64,000 bases of DNA. Source: Larkinella humicola (GTDB lineage: Bacteria > Bacteroidota > Bacteroidia > Cytophagales > Spirosomataceae). Position numbers and translations under genes: made by a program. Of this stretch, positions 53,482-62,602 are shown piece after piece. Location of the stretch: contig NZ_VTWS01000004.1 in NCBI RefSeq assembly GCF_008727875.1, positions 620,001 through 684,000 on the forward strand. The letters run 5' to 3'. The notes beneath the pieces were generated by a model. The model made no database searches. It saw only the letters and a list, made by a program, of their open reading frames with translations, and was not told the DNA's origin. Position 1 is the stretch's first letter, and every line of letters starts with the position of its first letter.

Positions 53482-54864
53482 TTACTTTCCTCTTCCCTGC
53501 ACCATGACGCGGACGGTTTGGACAATGAGCCACACGTCGGTTGAGAGAGAAACATTTTGCAGATATTCAAGGTCGTACCACAGTCGCTGCACCATCTGCT
53601 CAACATTTTCGGCATAGCCGAATTTGATTTGTCCGATGGAGGTAATACCGGGTTTGACCATCAGCAAATACTTGTATTCCGGCGATTTCTCGACGATTTG
53701 ATTAATGAAATACTGCCGCTCCGGGCGAGGCCCAACCACCGACATATCCCCTTTCAGTACGTTGTAAAACTGGGGGAATTCGTCAAGACGCGTTTTTCGC
53801 ATGAACTGGCCCCAGGGAGTAATGCGGTCGTCGTTGTCGCCCGATGACAGAGCCGGACCACCCCGTTCGGCATCGGGATACATGCTGCGAAACTTGTAAA
53901 TCCGAAACGGTTTGCCCCACTTCCCAATCCGCTCCTGCGAATAAAAAGCCGGTCCTCTCGAACTGAATTTGGTTATGAGTGCAATAATAAGGAAAAATGG
54001 CGCACCAGCCGCCAGCACACTCGCCGAGAAAGCAATGTCGAAAGTCCGTTTGAATACGTTCACCTGCAAATCATCCAGGTAGTGAGTCGACAGGCTAATC
54101 ACTGGCTGAACATCGTGGTATTCAACCGTCACGCCTTTCGTGAGGAACCCTTTGAAGTCGACAATCAGCTTCACCTGGTAGCTGGCTTCCTCCGAAAAGT
54201 TCATAATGTCACGCAACTGCTCGGTTTCAATGTAGGGCAGACAGCAATAAACGCAGTCAATTTCGTTGCGGGTGATGAATTCTTTCAGGTAATTGTAATC
54301 TCCCCGCAGTGCGGTGGCATTCTCGGCGTTCATTTTATCAAAATACCCGTAAAATTTGAACCCAATTTCCGGATACATCTGGTAGAACGTCTGAATGCTC
54401 CGGGAAAGCGGCCCGTAGCCTACCACCACAAACCGCCGGGTGTTGTAGCCCATTGCGCGGTAGACCTTCAGCAGAATGAGCACCACCGAGCGCCAGAGCG
54501 AACCGGCACACAGAAACAGGACATACGTTAGGGCAAGCTGCTCGCGGGAATAATCAAAACCGCCCTTCGTGAACACCCAGAAAACCGACACCAAGGCAAT
54601 GTGAAGCCCAACCAGTTTGGCAAGACCCACCAGCAGATTTTGGATCGTAAACGTTAGCCGGGAAAAGTTATAGGGCTTATTGAGCAATAAAATCAAAAAC
54701 CAGGCTGCGTTAATGAACCAGAAGAGGGTAACGTAGGGAGCATCGAATAAAGACGCTGTAGAACCAAATTTGAGCCGGTAGGCAAGGGCAAAGCAGATAT
54801 CCAGAGAGATGATATCCATCGTTGCGCTAAAAGGCCGCAATAAAAAAGAAAACCGGTGTTTCAT
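53482..54864 (-). CDS. WcaJ-like initiating sugar-phosphate transferase
   Basis: Starts repeating-unit synthesis by moving a hexose-1-phosphate onto undecaprenyl phosphate. 460 residues: N-terminal membrane helices (about 5-130) and a CoA-binding-like region, then the bacterial sugar transferase domain from about 265 with FKRTFDIAFS, IYKFRSMY, TRLDEFPQF and SVVGPRPE. ATG 54864 (MKHRFSFLLRPF) is preferred to 54870. Confidence 0.92.
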   Translation of the reverse strand: MKHRFSFLLRPFSATMDIISLDICFALAYRLKFGSTASLFDAPYVTLFWFINAAWFLILLLNKPYNFSRLTFTIQNLLVGLAKLVGLHIALVSVFWVFTKGGFDYSREQLALTYVLFLCAGSLWRSVVLILLKVYRAMGYNTRRFVVVGYGPLSRSIQTFYQMYPEIGFKFYGYFDKMNAENATALRGDYNYLKEFITRNEIDCVYCCLPYIETEQLRDIMNFSEEASYQVKLIVDFKGFLTKGVTVEYHDVQPVISLSTHYLDDLQVNVFKRTFDIAFSASVLAAGAPFFLIIALITKFSSRGPAFYSQERIGKWGKPFRIYKFRSMYPDAERGGPALSSGDNDDRITPWGQFMRKTRLDEFPQFYNVLKGDMSVVGPRPERQYFINQIVEKSPEYKYLLMVKPGITSIGQIKFGYAENVEQMVQRLWYDLEYLQNVSLSTDVWLIVQTVRVMVQGRGK

Positions 54865-55124
54865 AAGCAATTCGTTTGGAACAGCCGCTGCACGTGCAGA
54901 TTATAAAACTGCCAGACCGCTCCCTCGCTTGAATTTGTGACAAATGAAAGACACTTAGTATAAACAGAGCGTGTAACACTAACTCTTTATTAACTCCAAG
55001 TTCACTTTATTTGTACGATTATTGGCAAAAATTTATTGAAAAATGCGCTAATATTTATCCTAAGGACTCGTTGTTTTTATCATTCTTGCGATTGTGCCAT
55101 TTAATAATCAGATAGTTAAAGGCC

Positions 55125-56252
55125 CTACTCCGCCGAAAACCATTCGGTTGTTTTTCGGGTTACGTAGCGATCAAACTCCTGACGAAAAGTTTCACGACTA
55201 AACCGCTGCGCGTGTTCGTGAATGACAACCGGGTCGAACTGATCGATGCTTCGTTCAAACCGCTGCACGCATTCGGTGAGTGAATCGACCTGTTGCCGGT
55301 CGAAAAACAGTCCGGTTTTCTGATCCATCACCGACTCCAGCACCCCGCCTTTTCCGTAGGCCAGCACCGGCGTTCCGCAGGCCTGGGCTTCCACGGGCGT
55401 GATCCCGAAATCCTCTTCGGCAGCAAACAGAAACGCTTTGGCCTTCTGCATATACGAAATCAGCACGGCGTCGGATTGGTAGCCGACCAACTCAATGTTG
55501 GGCGTTGCCAGCCGTTTAATTTTTTCAAAGTCCGGGCCGTCGCCCACCACCACCAGGCGTTTGTCGGGCATGGTCGAAAATGCTTCTACAATCAAATTTA
55601 TTTTTTTGTAGGGAACCATCCGCGAAGCCGTCAGGTAATAGTTTTCTTTCTGCGCACAGAGCGCAAATTTCCCGGTATCGACGGGCGGATAGATCACATC
55701 GGCATCGCGACCGTACACTTTCCGGATTCGGCGGGCAATATAGCGGGAGTTGGCGACAAAATAATCAACCCGTTGGGCCGATTGATAATCCCACAGCCGA
55801 ATGTAGTGCAAAATTAATTTGGCCAGGGCCCCACTCACCCCGGTTTTGAGACCGCTTTCGCTCAGGTATTGGTGGTACAAATCCCAGGCATACCGCATGG
55901 GCGAGTGGCAATAGCAGATGTGAAGCTGGTTGGGGCCGGTCAACACGCCCTTCGCCACAGCATGGCTGCTCGACACCACCACGTCGTAGGCACTCAGATC
56001 GAACTGCTCGACAGCCAGTGGCATGAAGGGCAGGTAGGTGCGGTATTTTTTTTTCGCCCACGGCAGTTTCTGAATAAAACTCGTCGTAGCGGTTTTATTC
56101 AAAATCAGGGGGCGTTGCGAGTCGGGCAGAAAGTCGACCAGGGCGAACAGATCACTTTGCGGATAAAGTTGCAGGATTTGTTCGACCACGCTTTCGGAAC
56201 CGGCAAACGTAACCAGCCATTCGTGCACCAGGGCGACTTTTTTATCAAGCAT
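55125..56252 (-). CDS. Glycosyltransferase family 4
   Basis: Cytoplasmic GT-B-fold transferase of 375 residues adding a sugar to a lipid-linked exopolysaccharide unit. N-terminus MLDKKVALVHEWLVTFAGSE; donor-binding features include VVVGDGPDFEKIK and the E-x7-E motif in AAEEDFGITPVEAQACG. The longer frame to 56381 starts in repeat P16 and is rejected. 254 bases separate its stop (55125) from the WcaJ-like start; that gap holds nothing I can name. Confidence 0.9.
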   Translation of the reverse strand: MLDKKVALVHEWLVTFAGSESVVEQILQLYPQSDLFALVDFLPDSQRPLILNKTATTSFIQKLPWAKKKYRTYLPFMPLAVEQFDLSAYDVVVSSSHAVAKGVLTGPNQLHICYCHSPMRYAWDLYHQYLSESGLKTGVSGALAKLILHYIRLWDYQSAQRVDYFVANSRYIARRIRKVYGRDADVIYPPVDTGKFALCAQKENYYLTASRMVPYKKINLIVEAFSTMPDKRLVVVGDGPDFEKIKRLATPNIELVGYQSDAVLISYMQKAKAFLFAAEEDFGITPVEAQACGTPVLAYGKGGVLESVMDQKTGLFFDRQQVDSLTECVQRFERSIDQFDPVVIHEHAQRFSRETFRQEFDRYVTRKTTEWFSAE

Positions 56253-56255
56253 TTT

Positions 56256-56333
56256 TGAGAATAAAGAAGCGAGACAAGAGAAGTAAGATTTTGTCAAACT
56301 CCCTAATCTCTGGTCTATTATCTTTTGTCTGAA
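56256..56333. repeat. Inverted repeat P16 (AGACAAGAGA family) at GT gene end
   Basis: AGACAAGAGA at 56272-56281 and CAGACAAAAGATAA-type complement at 56317-56331 form an imperfect hairpin. The stop codon of the upstream glycosyltransferase (56318-56320) is inside the right arm. Confidence 0.75.
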
Positions 56334-57400
56334 TTCAATTCCATAATGATTCCAGCCAGTTTCTCGGCGGATTGTTGCCAACTGAACCGTTCGACCCGCC
56401 CGCGCCCTTTCTCCACCAGCGTTTTGCGGAGCGATTCATCACGGTACAGCTTCGTTAGCCCGTCGCGGATGCTGCCAAGGTCGTAGGGATCGACGTACAC
56501 ACTGGCGTCGCCACAGACTTCGGGCAGGCTCGTGGTGTCAGACACCAGCGTGGGGCAGCCACACGACATGGCTTCGAGTGGCGGAATGCCAAAGCCTTCA
56601 AAAAAAGACGGATAGGCAAAAAACAAGGCGTGCTGATACAGATTCACCAACTGCGCATCGCTGAGGTAACCGGTGAAAATAATGGACGGGTCGTTCTGAA
56701 TCATTTCCTTCAGTCCGTTGTCGGCGAATACTTTGTGAGCCGCTCCGACAATCACCAGCTTCGTATCCGAAAATTTAGCTTCCTGAAACGCCCGAATCAG
56801 CCCTTTGAAATTTTTGCGCGGATCGAGTGACGAAACCGCCAGAATGTATTTTCCGTACGGATTTTCGCCTTTCACCGCAGGCGGATGCAGGAAAATATCC
56901 GAAATGCTGGGGTAAATAATGTCCAGTGACGAACGGGGAACCTGATAAAATTGATTCAGATCATTCAACGAGTATTCGCTGATTGTCAGAACCTTGTGCG
57001 CCGACTTGACAATGCGGGGAACGGTAAAATTATAGAGTAGCGAGAATTTTTTCGAAAACCATTCCGGGTGACGATGAAAGGATAAATCCAGAACTGTGAC
57101 AATCTTGTTGTCGTAAACGATGGGAGCGGTATTGCAGAGGTTCAGCAAGAGCGGACTGCCCTGGCTTTTGAGGTAGAGCGGCATTTCGATCTGCTCCCAC
57201 AGATACCCTTTGCTGCGGCCGTACACCGTAGCGCCTAAATCCTTTGCAATGTCTTCCTGGAGTATGTTATAAGGCGTTAAAAACGTAATGTCCGGCAGCA
57301 GATTCTTCAATCGCATTCCGAGTTCAATGCCAACCCGCTGCGTTCCCGTAACGGGCTGTGTGAGAAACCGGGCGTTGACAACAACTGATTTATGGTTCAT
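56318..57400 (-). CDS. Glycosyltransferase family 4
   Basis: GT-B glycosyltransferase of 360 residues. It shows SSLDPRKNFKGLIRAF (start of the donor-binding domain), VIVGAAHKVF, and FFEGFGIPPLEAMSCGCP with the conserved E-x7-E-type pair. Its last four residues (SDKR) and stop come from repeat P16. Part of the exopolysaccharide cluster, after the Wzy-like gene. Confidence 0.9.
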   Translation of the reverse strand: MNHKSVVVNARFLTQPVTGTQRVGIELGMRLKNLLPDITFLTPYNILQEDIAKDLGATVYGRSKGYLWEQIEMPLYLKSQGSPLLLNLCNTAPIVYDNKIVTVLDLSFHRHPEWFSKKFSLLYNFTVPRIVKSAHKVLTISEYSLNDLNQFYQVPRSSLDIIYPSISDIFLHPPAVKGENPYGKYILAVSSLDPRKNFKGLIRAFQEAKFSDTKLVIVGAAHKVFADNGLKEMIQNDPSIIFTGYLSDAQLVNLYQHALFFAYPSFFEGFGIPPLEAMSCGCPTLVSDTTSLPEVCGDASVYVDPYDLGSIRDGLTKLYRDESLRKTLVEKGRGRVERFSWQQSAEKLAGIIMELNSDKR

Positions 57401-57427
57401 AGAAGGCGTAAATGATCGGTCGTAAAA

Positions 57428-58723
57428 TTAAATCTTGCTTTCCACACTACTAGTACTAACCACGGAATTCCGCTTTTTAGTATCGAAATTTCGTTTCAGC
57501 ATGTATAAACACAGCGCAATCACCAGCGGCAGCGCGTTGGAGGGCGATGTAATGCGGTGTTCGGTAAAGCTCATGACCGACAGGTTGAAATACGAAACCA
57601 GCAGAAATTTTTGCACGAGGCTGTCTGCACCTTTTTTCAGATACCGATACAGCGCGTGCCAGAACAGCAAAAAGACCGCCAGCCCGACCAGGCCCTGTTC
57701 CCCCAGAATGTGCAGATACGAATGATGGGCGTGCGCATCGTCGAAGGTCTTTTTGGGTTGATCGTTGAGGCTGACCACATACGGAAGGCCCTTGTACCGC
57801 AACGGAACATCGTTGACGGACCCAAAACCGGTTCCGATCAGGGGCGAATGCAGAAAACAGTCAACGGCACGGGGCCAGGTTTCGACGGCGCGGATGGCGA
57901 TGTTGGCCGATTTGGTGCTGACTTCGCCAAAGAGGGGCGAAATGTAGGTACTGGCCCCTGCTTCGCTGAGGTCGGCGTCGCGGACATACCTCGTATAAAG
58001 CGGATAGGTATACGTCAGAACCGCGCACTGGACGGCGACAATGGCGAAAAGGGCCAGCCGAATCAGGTAGGCCCGGTTGGTGCGGTCAAAAAAGTAGAAG
58101 GCAAAACCGGCTACCAGGCCCAGCAGCGACCCCCGGGAGGTCGTAGCGATCAGAAAGACGAAGTTGACGACGATCATCAGCAGCCATTTCCGCTTGCGTT
58201 CCTGCAAAAACAGCACGATGTTGAGCGACAGCACGATGCTGATGAAACCGCCCGCGCCGTTGGTGCTTTTGAAAAAACCGTGGAAGTAGGTTTCCGGATT
58301 GCCCCAGTCGGTGATGGCGGCAAAATTGGTCAGCACCAGATTCAGCCCGAACGCCACGCCGTTGACCAGGGTGGCAAAGATCAGAAACCGTTTGAAAAGG
58401 GAATCGACGGCGACATCATACGAAAAGAAGGCGATGAGCAACAGGGGCAGGTACGAAATAATGAAGTTTCCATCGTACCGATAAAAACCGAACGCGAGCA
58501 GCGACGGCGGATAGTAGATCAAAATGCCCGCCAGCGAAAACAAAAAGTAGATGTACAGGTAATAAATGAACCTTGGAATCACGAAAACCGCATGCCTGAA
58601 AAACAGATAGGGCAAAACCGCCAGGGCCAGAATCGACGGCAACGGGCTGATGAAAATCAGGTTGGTGACGGTTCCGAACAAGCCGATCAGCAGGGCGATA
58701 TAGAATAACGTCCTGATCTTCAT
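57428..58723 (-). CDS. O-antigen ligase/Wzy polymerase-like membrane protein
   Basis: 431-residue protein with about 11 membrane helices and a large periplasmic loop after residue 260 containing HSPLIGTGFGSV and DDAHAHHSYLHILGEQGL, the typical Wzy/WaaL loop. Either polymerises repeat units or ligates them to a carrier; the two roles cannot be told apart from sequence. ATG 58723 (MKIRTLFYIALL) overlaps the upstream GT2 stop by ATGA. Confidence 0.85.
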   Translation of the reverse strand: MKIRTLFYIALLIGLFGTVTNLIFISPLPSILALAVLPYLFFRHAVFVIPRFIYYLYIYFLFSLAGILIYYPPSLLAFGFYRYDGNFIISYLPLLLIAFFSYDVAVDSLFKRFLIFATLVNGVAFGLNLVLTNFAAITDWGNPETYFHGFFKSTNGAGGFISIVLSLNIVLFLQERKRKWLLMIVVNFVFLIATTSRGSLLGLVAGFAFYFFDRTNRAYLIRLALFAIVAVQCAVLTYTYPLYTRYVRDADLSEAGASTYISPLFGEVSTKSANIAIRAVETWPRAVDCFLHSPLIGTGFGSVNDVPLRYKGLPYVVSLNDQPKKTFDDAHAHHSYLHILGEQGLVGLAVFLLFWHALYRYLKKGADSLVQKFLLVSYFNLSVMSFTEHRITSPSNALPLVIALCLYMLKRNFDTKKRNSVVSTSSVESKI

Positions 58724-59460
58724 GGCGTTCGGCGGGTCAGCCGTTTGGTGTAGACTTTCAGTTTGTCTTTGTAAAGCCAGGTCAGGTATTGACGGCGGCT
58801 CAGCAGGCCTTTTTCGTGCCAGAGGTGCAGGTTTTCCCAAACCGCTTCGGGCCGGTGCGATGCCCCGCCCTGCCGAAAATTACTGAGAATGGCGTTGAGG
58901 GGAATAAACGGAAGGTGCTTCCCGGCCAGACGCAGCATCAGTTCATAGTCACTCACGTACCGGTATTGCTCGCTGAACAGCCCGTAGGTTTGGTAAAACG
59001 CAGCCGGCACAAAGCAGGTGGGGTGTTCGATGTTGCCTTTGGGAAGCTGGCTGGCGTGCGTCTGGATCAGGAAGGCTTCCTGCTCATCGAGGAACGTGCG
59101 CTGAATGCCGTGGTAAACGGCGGGGCCAAACTGTTGGTAAGCCTGCACGATTCGTTCAACGGCGTCGGTTTCGTACCAGTCATCGCTGTTGATGATGCCG
59201 ATCAGTTCGCCGGTGGCCCGCCGGATGCCTTTGTTCATGGCGTTGTAAATACCGCTGTCGGGTTCGGACACATACTTGATTCGGTTCGGAAACTGCCGGG
59301 CATACTGCTCGATGATGGCTACCGTCCGGTCGGTCGATTTTCCGTCGATCAAAATGTATTCGATGGGTGCATAGGTTTGATGGACAACCGATTGAATGGT
59401 TTGTTCGATGTGTTTTTGGCTATTGTAACAAACCGTAATAACGGAAACCAATGGCGGCAT
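58720..59460 (-). CDS. Glycosyltransferase family 2
   Basis: GT-A-fold transferase of 246 residues. The start MPPLVSVITVCYNSQKHIEQ is classical for GT2; donor-binding features include LIDGKSTDRT, EPDSGIYNAMNKG and the DxD-like NSDDWYETDA. The longer frame to 59748 is rejected. Translationally coupled to the Wzy-like gene. Confidence 0.92.
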   Translation of the reverse strand: MPPLVSVITVCYNSQKHIEQTIQSVVHQTYAPIEYILIDGKSTDRTVAIIEQYARQFPNRIKYVSEPDSGIYNAMNKGIRRATGELIGIINSDDWYETDAVERIVQAYQQFGPAVYHGIQRTFLDEQEAFLIQTHASQLPKGNIEHPTCFVPAAFYQTYGLFSEQYRYVSDYELMLRLAGKHLPFIPLNAILSNFRQGGASHRPEAVWENLHLWHEKGLLSRRQYLTWLYKDKLKVYTKRLTRRTP

Positions 59461-59581
59461 AGACAACTCCGGTGAAGGACGTACGGAAATACGTCCTGGA
59501 TAAAACGGTATAAACCACAAAGATAGAAAATTGTGGCTCGGCACCCGACCAATTTGGCAACACTCCTTTTTAGCGGGCAAC

Positions 59582-60694
59582 CTAGTGCAGCAGGCTCTCG
59601 TAGAGATCGAGCGTTTCGCGGACGGTTTTTTCCCAGGAAAAATGACGCAGTTGCGCCTGTCCCAGCTCGGCGAGTTGTTGGCGACGGGCCGGGCTGGTAA
59701 TGAGTTGTTCGACGGCTGCGCGGAGGGAATCCGGCTGATCCGGATCAAAATAAAGCGCGGCAGCCCCCGCCACTTCAGGCAGCGAACTCCGGTTGCTCAG
59801 AATGCAGGGGCAGTTGCAGGCGAAGGCTTCCAGAACGGGAATGCCGAACCCTTCGTAGAGGGACGGAAAGACAAACGCCAGGGCCTGGCGGTAGAGGTGC
59901 CGCAGCGTATCGTCGTCAATGGGTTGCTGGTCAACAAGATTGGTCAGGTTCAATTGTTTCAGGATAGCCGTTTCTTCGGGCGAAAAGGCTCCCCCGCCCG
60001 CGCAGATCACCCGAACCTGGTAGGCGAGGAGCAAGGGTGCAACGGCCCGAATAAAGGGCAGGAAGTTTTTGTACATCCCCCGGTTGCCGACAAAGAGCAA
60101 ATACGGGGCTGTGGCTTCCGACGGGAGTTCAGCTTGGGTATCATCTACAAAAACCGACGAGCCCAGGTAAATGACGCGAATCCGATCCGGTGAAAGGTCG
60201 TAGTATTCGATTAAATCCCGTTTGGTGTTTTCGGAAATCGCGATAACCGCCGTAGCCTGATGCACAATTTCCTTTTTCCAGGCCATCACGCGGCTGTCGG
60301 CGGCCAATTCGGGATACACCGTGTGGTATTTTTCGTGGATCATGTCCAGGAAAGTAACCACGACGGGGCGCTTTCGAATGTGACTCAGAAAAGAAGGCTC
60401 GTAATACGTCGCGTGAAAAACATCGTATGAACGGGTCTGCATTTCCAGCCGGTTGAATGCTTTGTTAAGTCGGTAAAAATAAGGCTGTGTTCTGGCAAAT
60501 GGCTGACCGGGAAAAAAAGGCAGAGCGTGAAGCCCTTTCTCTTTTAAGTATGCATTGTTGGAAAATAACAACGATAAATGAGCCTGGTGAGGAGTTGGAG
60601 ACTGGTTGATGCCGGCAATCAATTCACAAAAATACCGGGAAATGCCGCCGTAGTTTTGTTGGGAAAACGTTTGATGGTCAAAAAAAATCTTCAT
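59582..60694 (-). CDS. Glycosyltransferase family 4 (WbnH/mannosyltransferase-like)
   Basis: 370-residue GT-B transferase with the acceptor motif QNYGGISRYFCELI, DMIHEKY, AISENTKRDLIEYY, LFVGNRGMYKNF and FPSLYEGFGIPVLEAFACNCP. Similar proteins add mannose or related sugars, but the donor is not certain. It lies 12 bases downstream of the next gene in reading order. Confidence 0.9.
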   Translation of the reverse strand: MKIFFDHQTFSQQNYGGISRYFCELIAGINQSPTPHQAHLSLLFSNNAYLKEKGLHALPFFPGQPFARTQPYFYRLNKAFNRLEMQTRSYDVFHATYYEPSFLSHIRKRPVVVTFLDMIHEKYHTVYPELAADSRVMAWKKEIVHQATAVIAISENTKRDLIEYYDLSPDRIRVIYLGSSVFVDDTQAELPSEATAPYLLFVGNRGMYKNFLPFIRAVAPLLLAYQVRVICAGGGAFSPEETAILKQLNLTNLVDQQPIDDDTLRHLYRQALAFVFPSLYEGFGIPVLEAFACNCPCILSNRSSLPEVAGAAALYFDPDQPDSLRAAVEQLITSPARRQQLAELGQAQLRHFSWEKTVRETLDLYESLLH

Positions 60695-60706
60695 GCGGTT
60701 CTTCTT

Positions 60707-61663
60707 TCAGGGAAGCAAGTGCTTTTTGAAAGTCTTCTTCATCGTTTTTAACCCGGTTTTTGTGGTGATATTGTCCATTCGCTGCCGGATGGTGGCTACT
60801 TTCCTGAAAAACTTATTCAATGAATACTCCGTCGCCTGGCGGTTTTCGATAAAAAACTGCGGATGCCTGAGTTCCGTCAGTGGTTGCAGGGGATTATTGC
60901 CCGTCGATTCGGCGTCGGTTTTGGTGTGCGTGGCATCCTGGTCAAAACCGATGTTGGAGATCAGGTTTTGGTTGGGGCAGATGCAGAGCCCGTAATGGAT
61001 CCAGATGGCGTAACACCACTGGTAATCCCAGGTGTCGATCTGTCCGTTGAAAACACCGTCGAAGGCTTCGGTCCAGTATTGCTGCACTTTTGGATCCGAA
61101 AACAGGGTGCTCACCAGTTTCTGCCGCCGGAATTCCGGATACGTAGTGATTTCAACGTCGTAGTGCTGCCAGGCCCGTCGCCAGCTCGCCCAGCCCCAGA
61201 CGTGGCAGATTTTGGAATAAAAATACGAGCCATCCCCGTGCCACTGCCCGTGCTGAAAGTTGACGCCCGTAATGTGCATTACGCCCGGATTGTGCTGATG
61301 ATGCAGGAGGTTTTCACGGCAAAATGAAAAGAAAGTGACATCGGGCAGGCAGTCATCTTCCAGAATGATGCCCATCTCGACCTGGTTGAAAAACCAGTTA
61401 ATGGCGGTGCTGACGGCCCGTTTACACCCCAGATTCTGATTTCGAACCAGCCGGTGTACCTGACACGGCCAGTCGATTCCGTCGAGCAGCGCCAGACATT
61501 CGGCAATCTGCTTTGAGTCATCCGGGCGATCGGATCGGGGACCATCGATGGCAACGTAAAGGTCCAGCGGTTGCACCAGGCGGATTTGGTCAAACACCCG
61601 GCGGGCATGACGGGGCCGGTTGAACAAAATAAACAGAACCGGAATATCTAATTGTATAGACAC
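60707..61663 (-). CDS. GT-A-like glycosyltransferase, copy 1
   Basis: 318-residue nucleotide-diphospho-sugar-transferase-like protein. Motifs: IPVLFILFNRPRHARRVFDQI, AIDGPR, VEMGIILEDDCLPD (DxD-type metal site) and HVWGWASWRRAW. It is clearly homologous to the gene at 62603-63520, with a methyltransferase gene between. C-terminal 30 residues differ and are basic. Sugar donor unknown. Confidence 0.85.
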   Translation of the reverse strand: MSIQLDIPVLFILFNRPRHARRVFDQIRLVQPLDLYVAIDGPRSDRPDDSKQIAECLALLDGIDWPCQVHRLVRNQNLGCKRAVSTAINWFFNQVEMGIILEDDCLPDVTFFSFCRENLLHHQHNPGVMHITGVNFQHGQWHGDGSYFYSKICHVWGWASWRRAWQHYDVEITTYPEFRRQKLVSTLFSDPKVQQYWTEAFDGVFNGQIDTWDYQWCYAIWIHYGLCICPNQNLISNIGFDQDATHTKTDAESTGNNPLQPLTELRHPQFFIENRQATEYSLNKFFRKVATIRQRMDNITTKTGLKTMKKTFKKHLLP

Positions 61664-61739
61664 TGGAACAGAGATGGCCTAATAGTGAACTCGACAATTG
61701 CTAATTTCGCAATTAAGGTACGAAATAAAGGCGGAGCCA

Positions 61740-62552
61740 TCAAATAAGGTCTTTTAAGGGTTGCTTTCTTACGGAATCGGACACTGCTTGAAAGTCATGA
61801 TCCAACAGGGATTTGGCCGGATACGAATGCAGGTAGTTATACAGGGCCACTTTCCGCGGGTGCGTGAACCAGCGGAACCAGGTAGGGTTGATCGGTTTGG
61901 CCGTCATCAGGTGCAGGTCGTGTTGATCGCTATACAATTGCAGGCCAAAACGGTTGGCGAGCCGGTGCAGCGATTCGAGGCTGTAAAGGGCGACGTGCTG
62001 ACCGGTTTCGGGGATAAAATACCACCAGGTTTCCGGGGTGACATTCGGATTAGGCAACACTTTGGTCGTGAAGAGAATGCTCTTACCAGCCCGGAGCATT
62101 TCCCCGACGGTAGCCACCGGATCGGCCAGGTGCTCAAATACCTCAAAAGCCGTAACTAACTCGTAGGTTTTGCCCGCAGGCTGATCGGTCACGTCGAAAT
62201 GCTTCGCGAAGAGGTTTTCGCAGTATTGATCTTGCCGGATGAACGGAAACCCACGATCGCGCATCATCCGCACAAACAGTCCGTAGCCCCCCCCGTAATC
62301 CAGAAACGGACCTTCCGGTTGAAACCATTTCCGAATCATAGCCTCGACGGTGGGAGCCCAGCGTACATTCCGTGAAACCAGGCCGATGTCCAGCGAGGTA
62401 ATGGCTGATGCATAGGCTTCCGGGAGCCAATACGGGGATTCGGTCTGGATGAAACCGCACTCGTGGCAACGATAATACGTAACATCATATTTGAACAATA
62501 CTTTCACCTGGAAAGACTCGTTCGAAGGGGTATTGCAAATATGGCAGGTCAT
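61740..62552 (-). CDS. Class I SAM-dependent methyltransferase with N-terminal zinc ribbon
   Basis: 270 residues. Four cysteines (CHICN near 3-7; YRCHECGF near 27-34) form a likely zinc ribbon, followed by a Rossmann-type methyltransferase fold with FLDYGGGYGLFVRMM as SAM motif I and TAFEVFEHLADP as post-I. Such fused proteins methylate sugars or glycan ends in capsule clusters. It lies between the two paralogous GT-A-like genes. Confidence 0.87.
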   Translation of the reverse strand: MTCHICNTPSNESFQVKVLFKYDVTYYRCHECGFIQTESPYWLPEAYASAITSLDIGLVSRNVRWAPTVEAMIRKWFQPEGPFLDYGGGYGLFVRMMRDRGFPFIRQDQYCENLFAKHFDVTDQPAGKTYELVTAFEVFEHLADPVATVGEMLRAGKSILFTTKVLPNPNVTPETWWYFIPETGQHVALYSLESLHRLANRFGLQLYSDQHDLHLMTAKPINPTWFRWFTHPRKVALYNYLHSYPAKSLLDHDFQAVSDSVRKQPLKDLI

Positions 62553-62602
62553 AGAATATTTTTTTGTTCCTGGCTATTTGGCGATTAGCTCCAAAAATAA
62601 GC

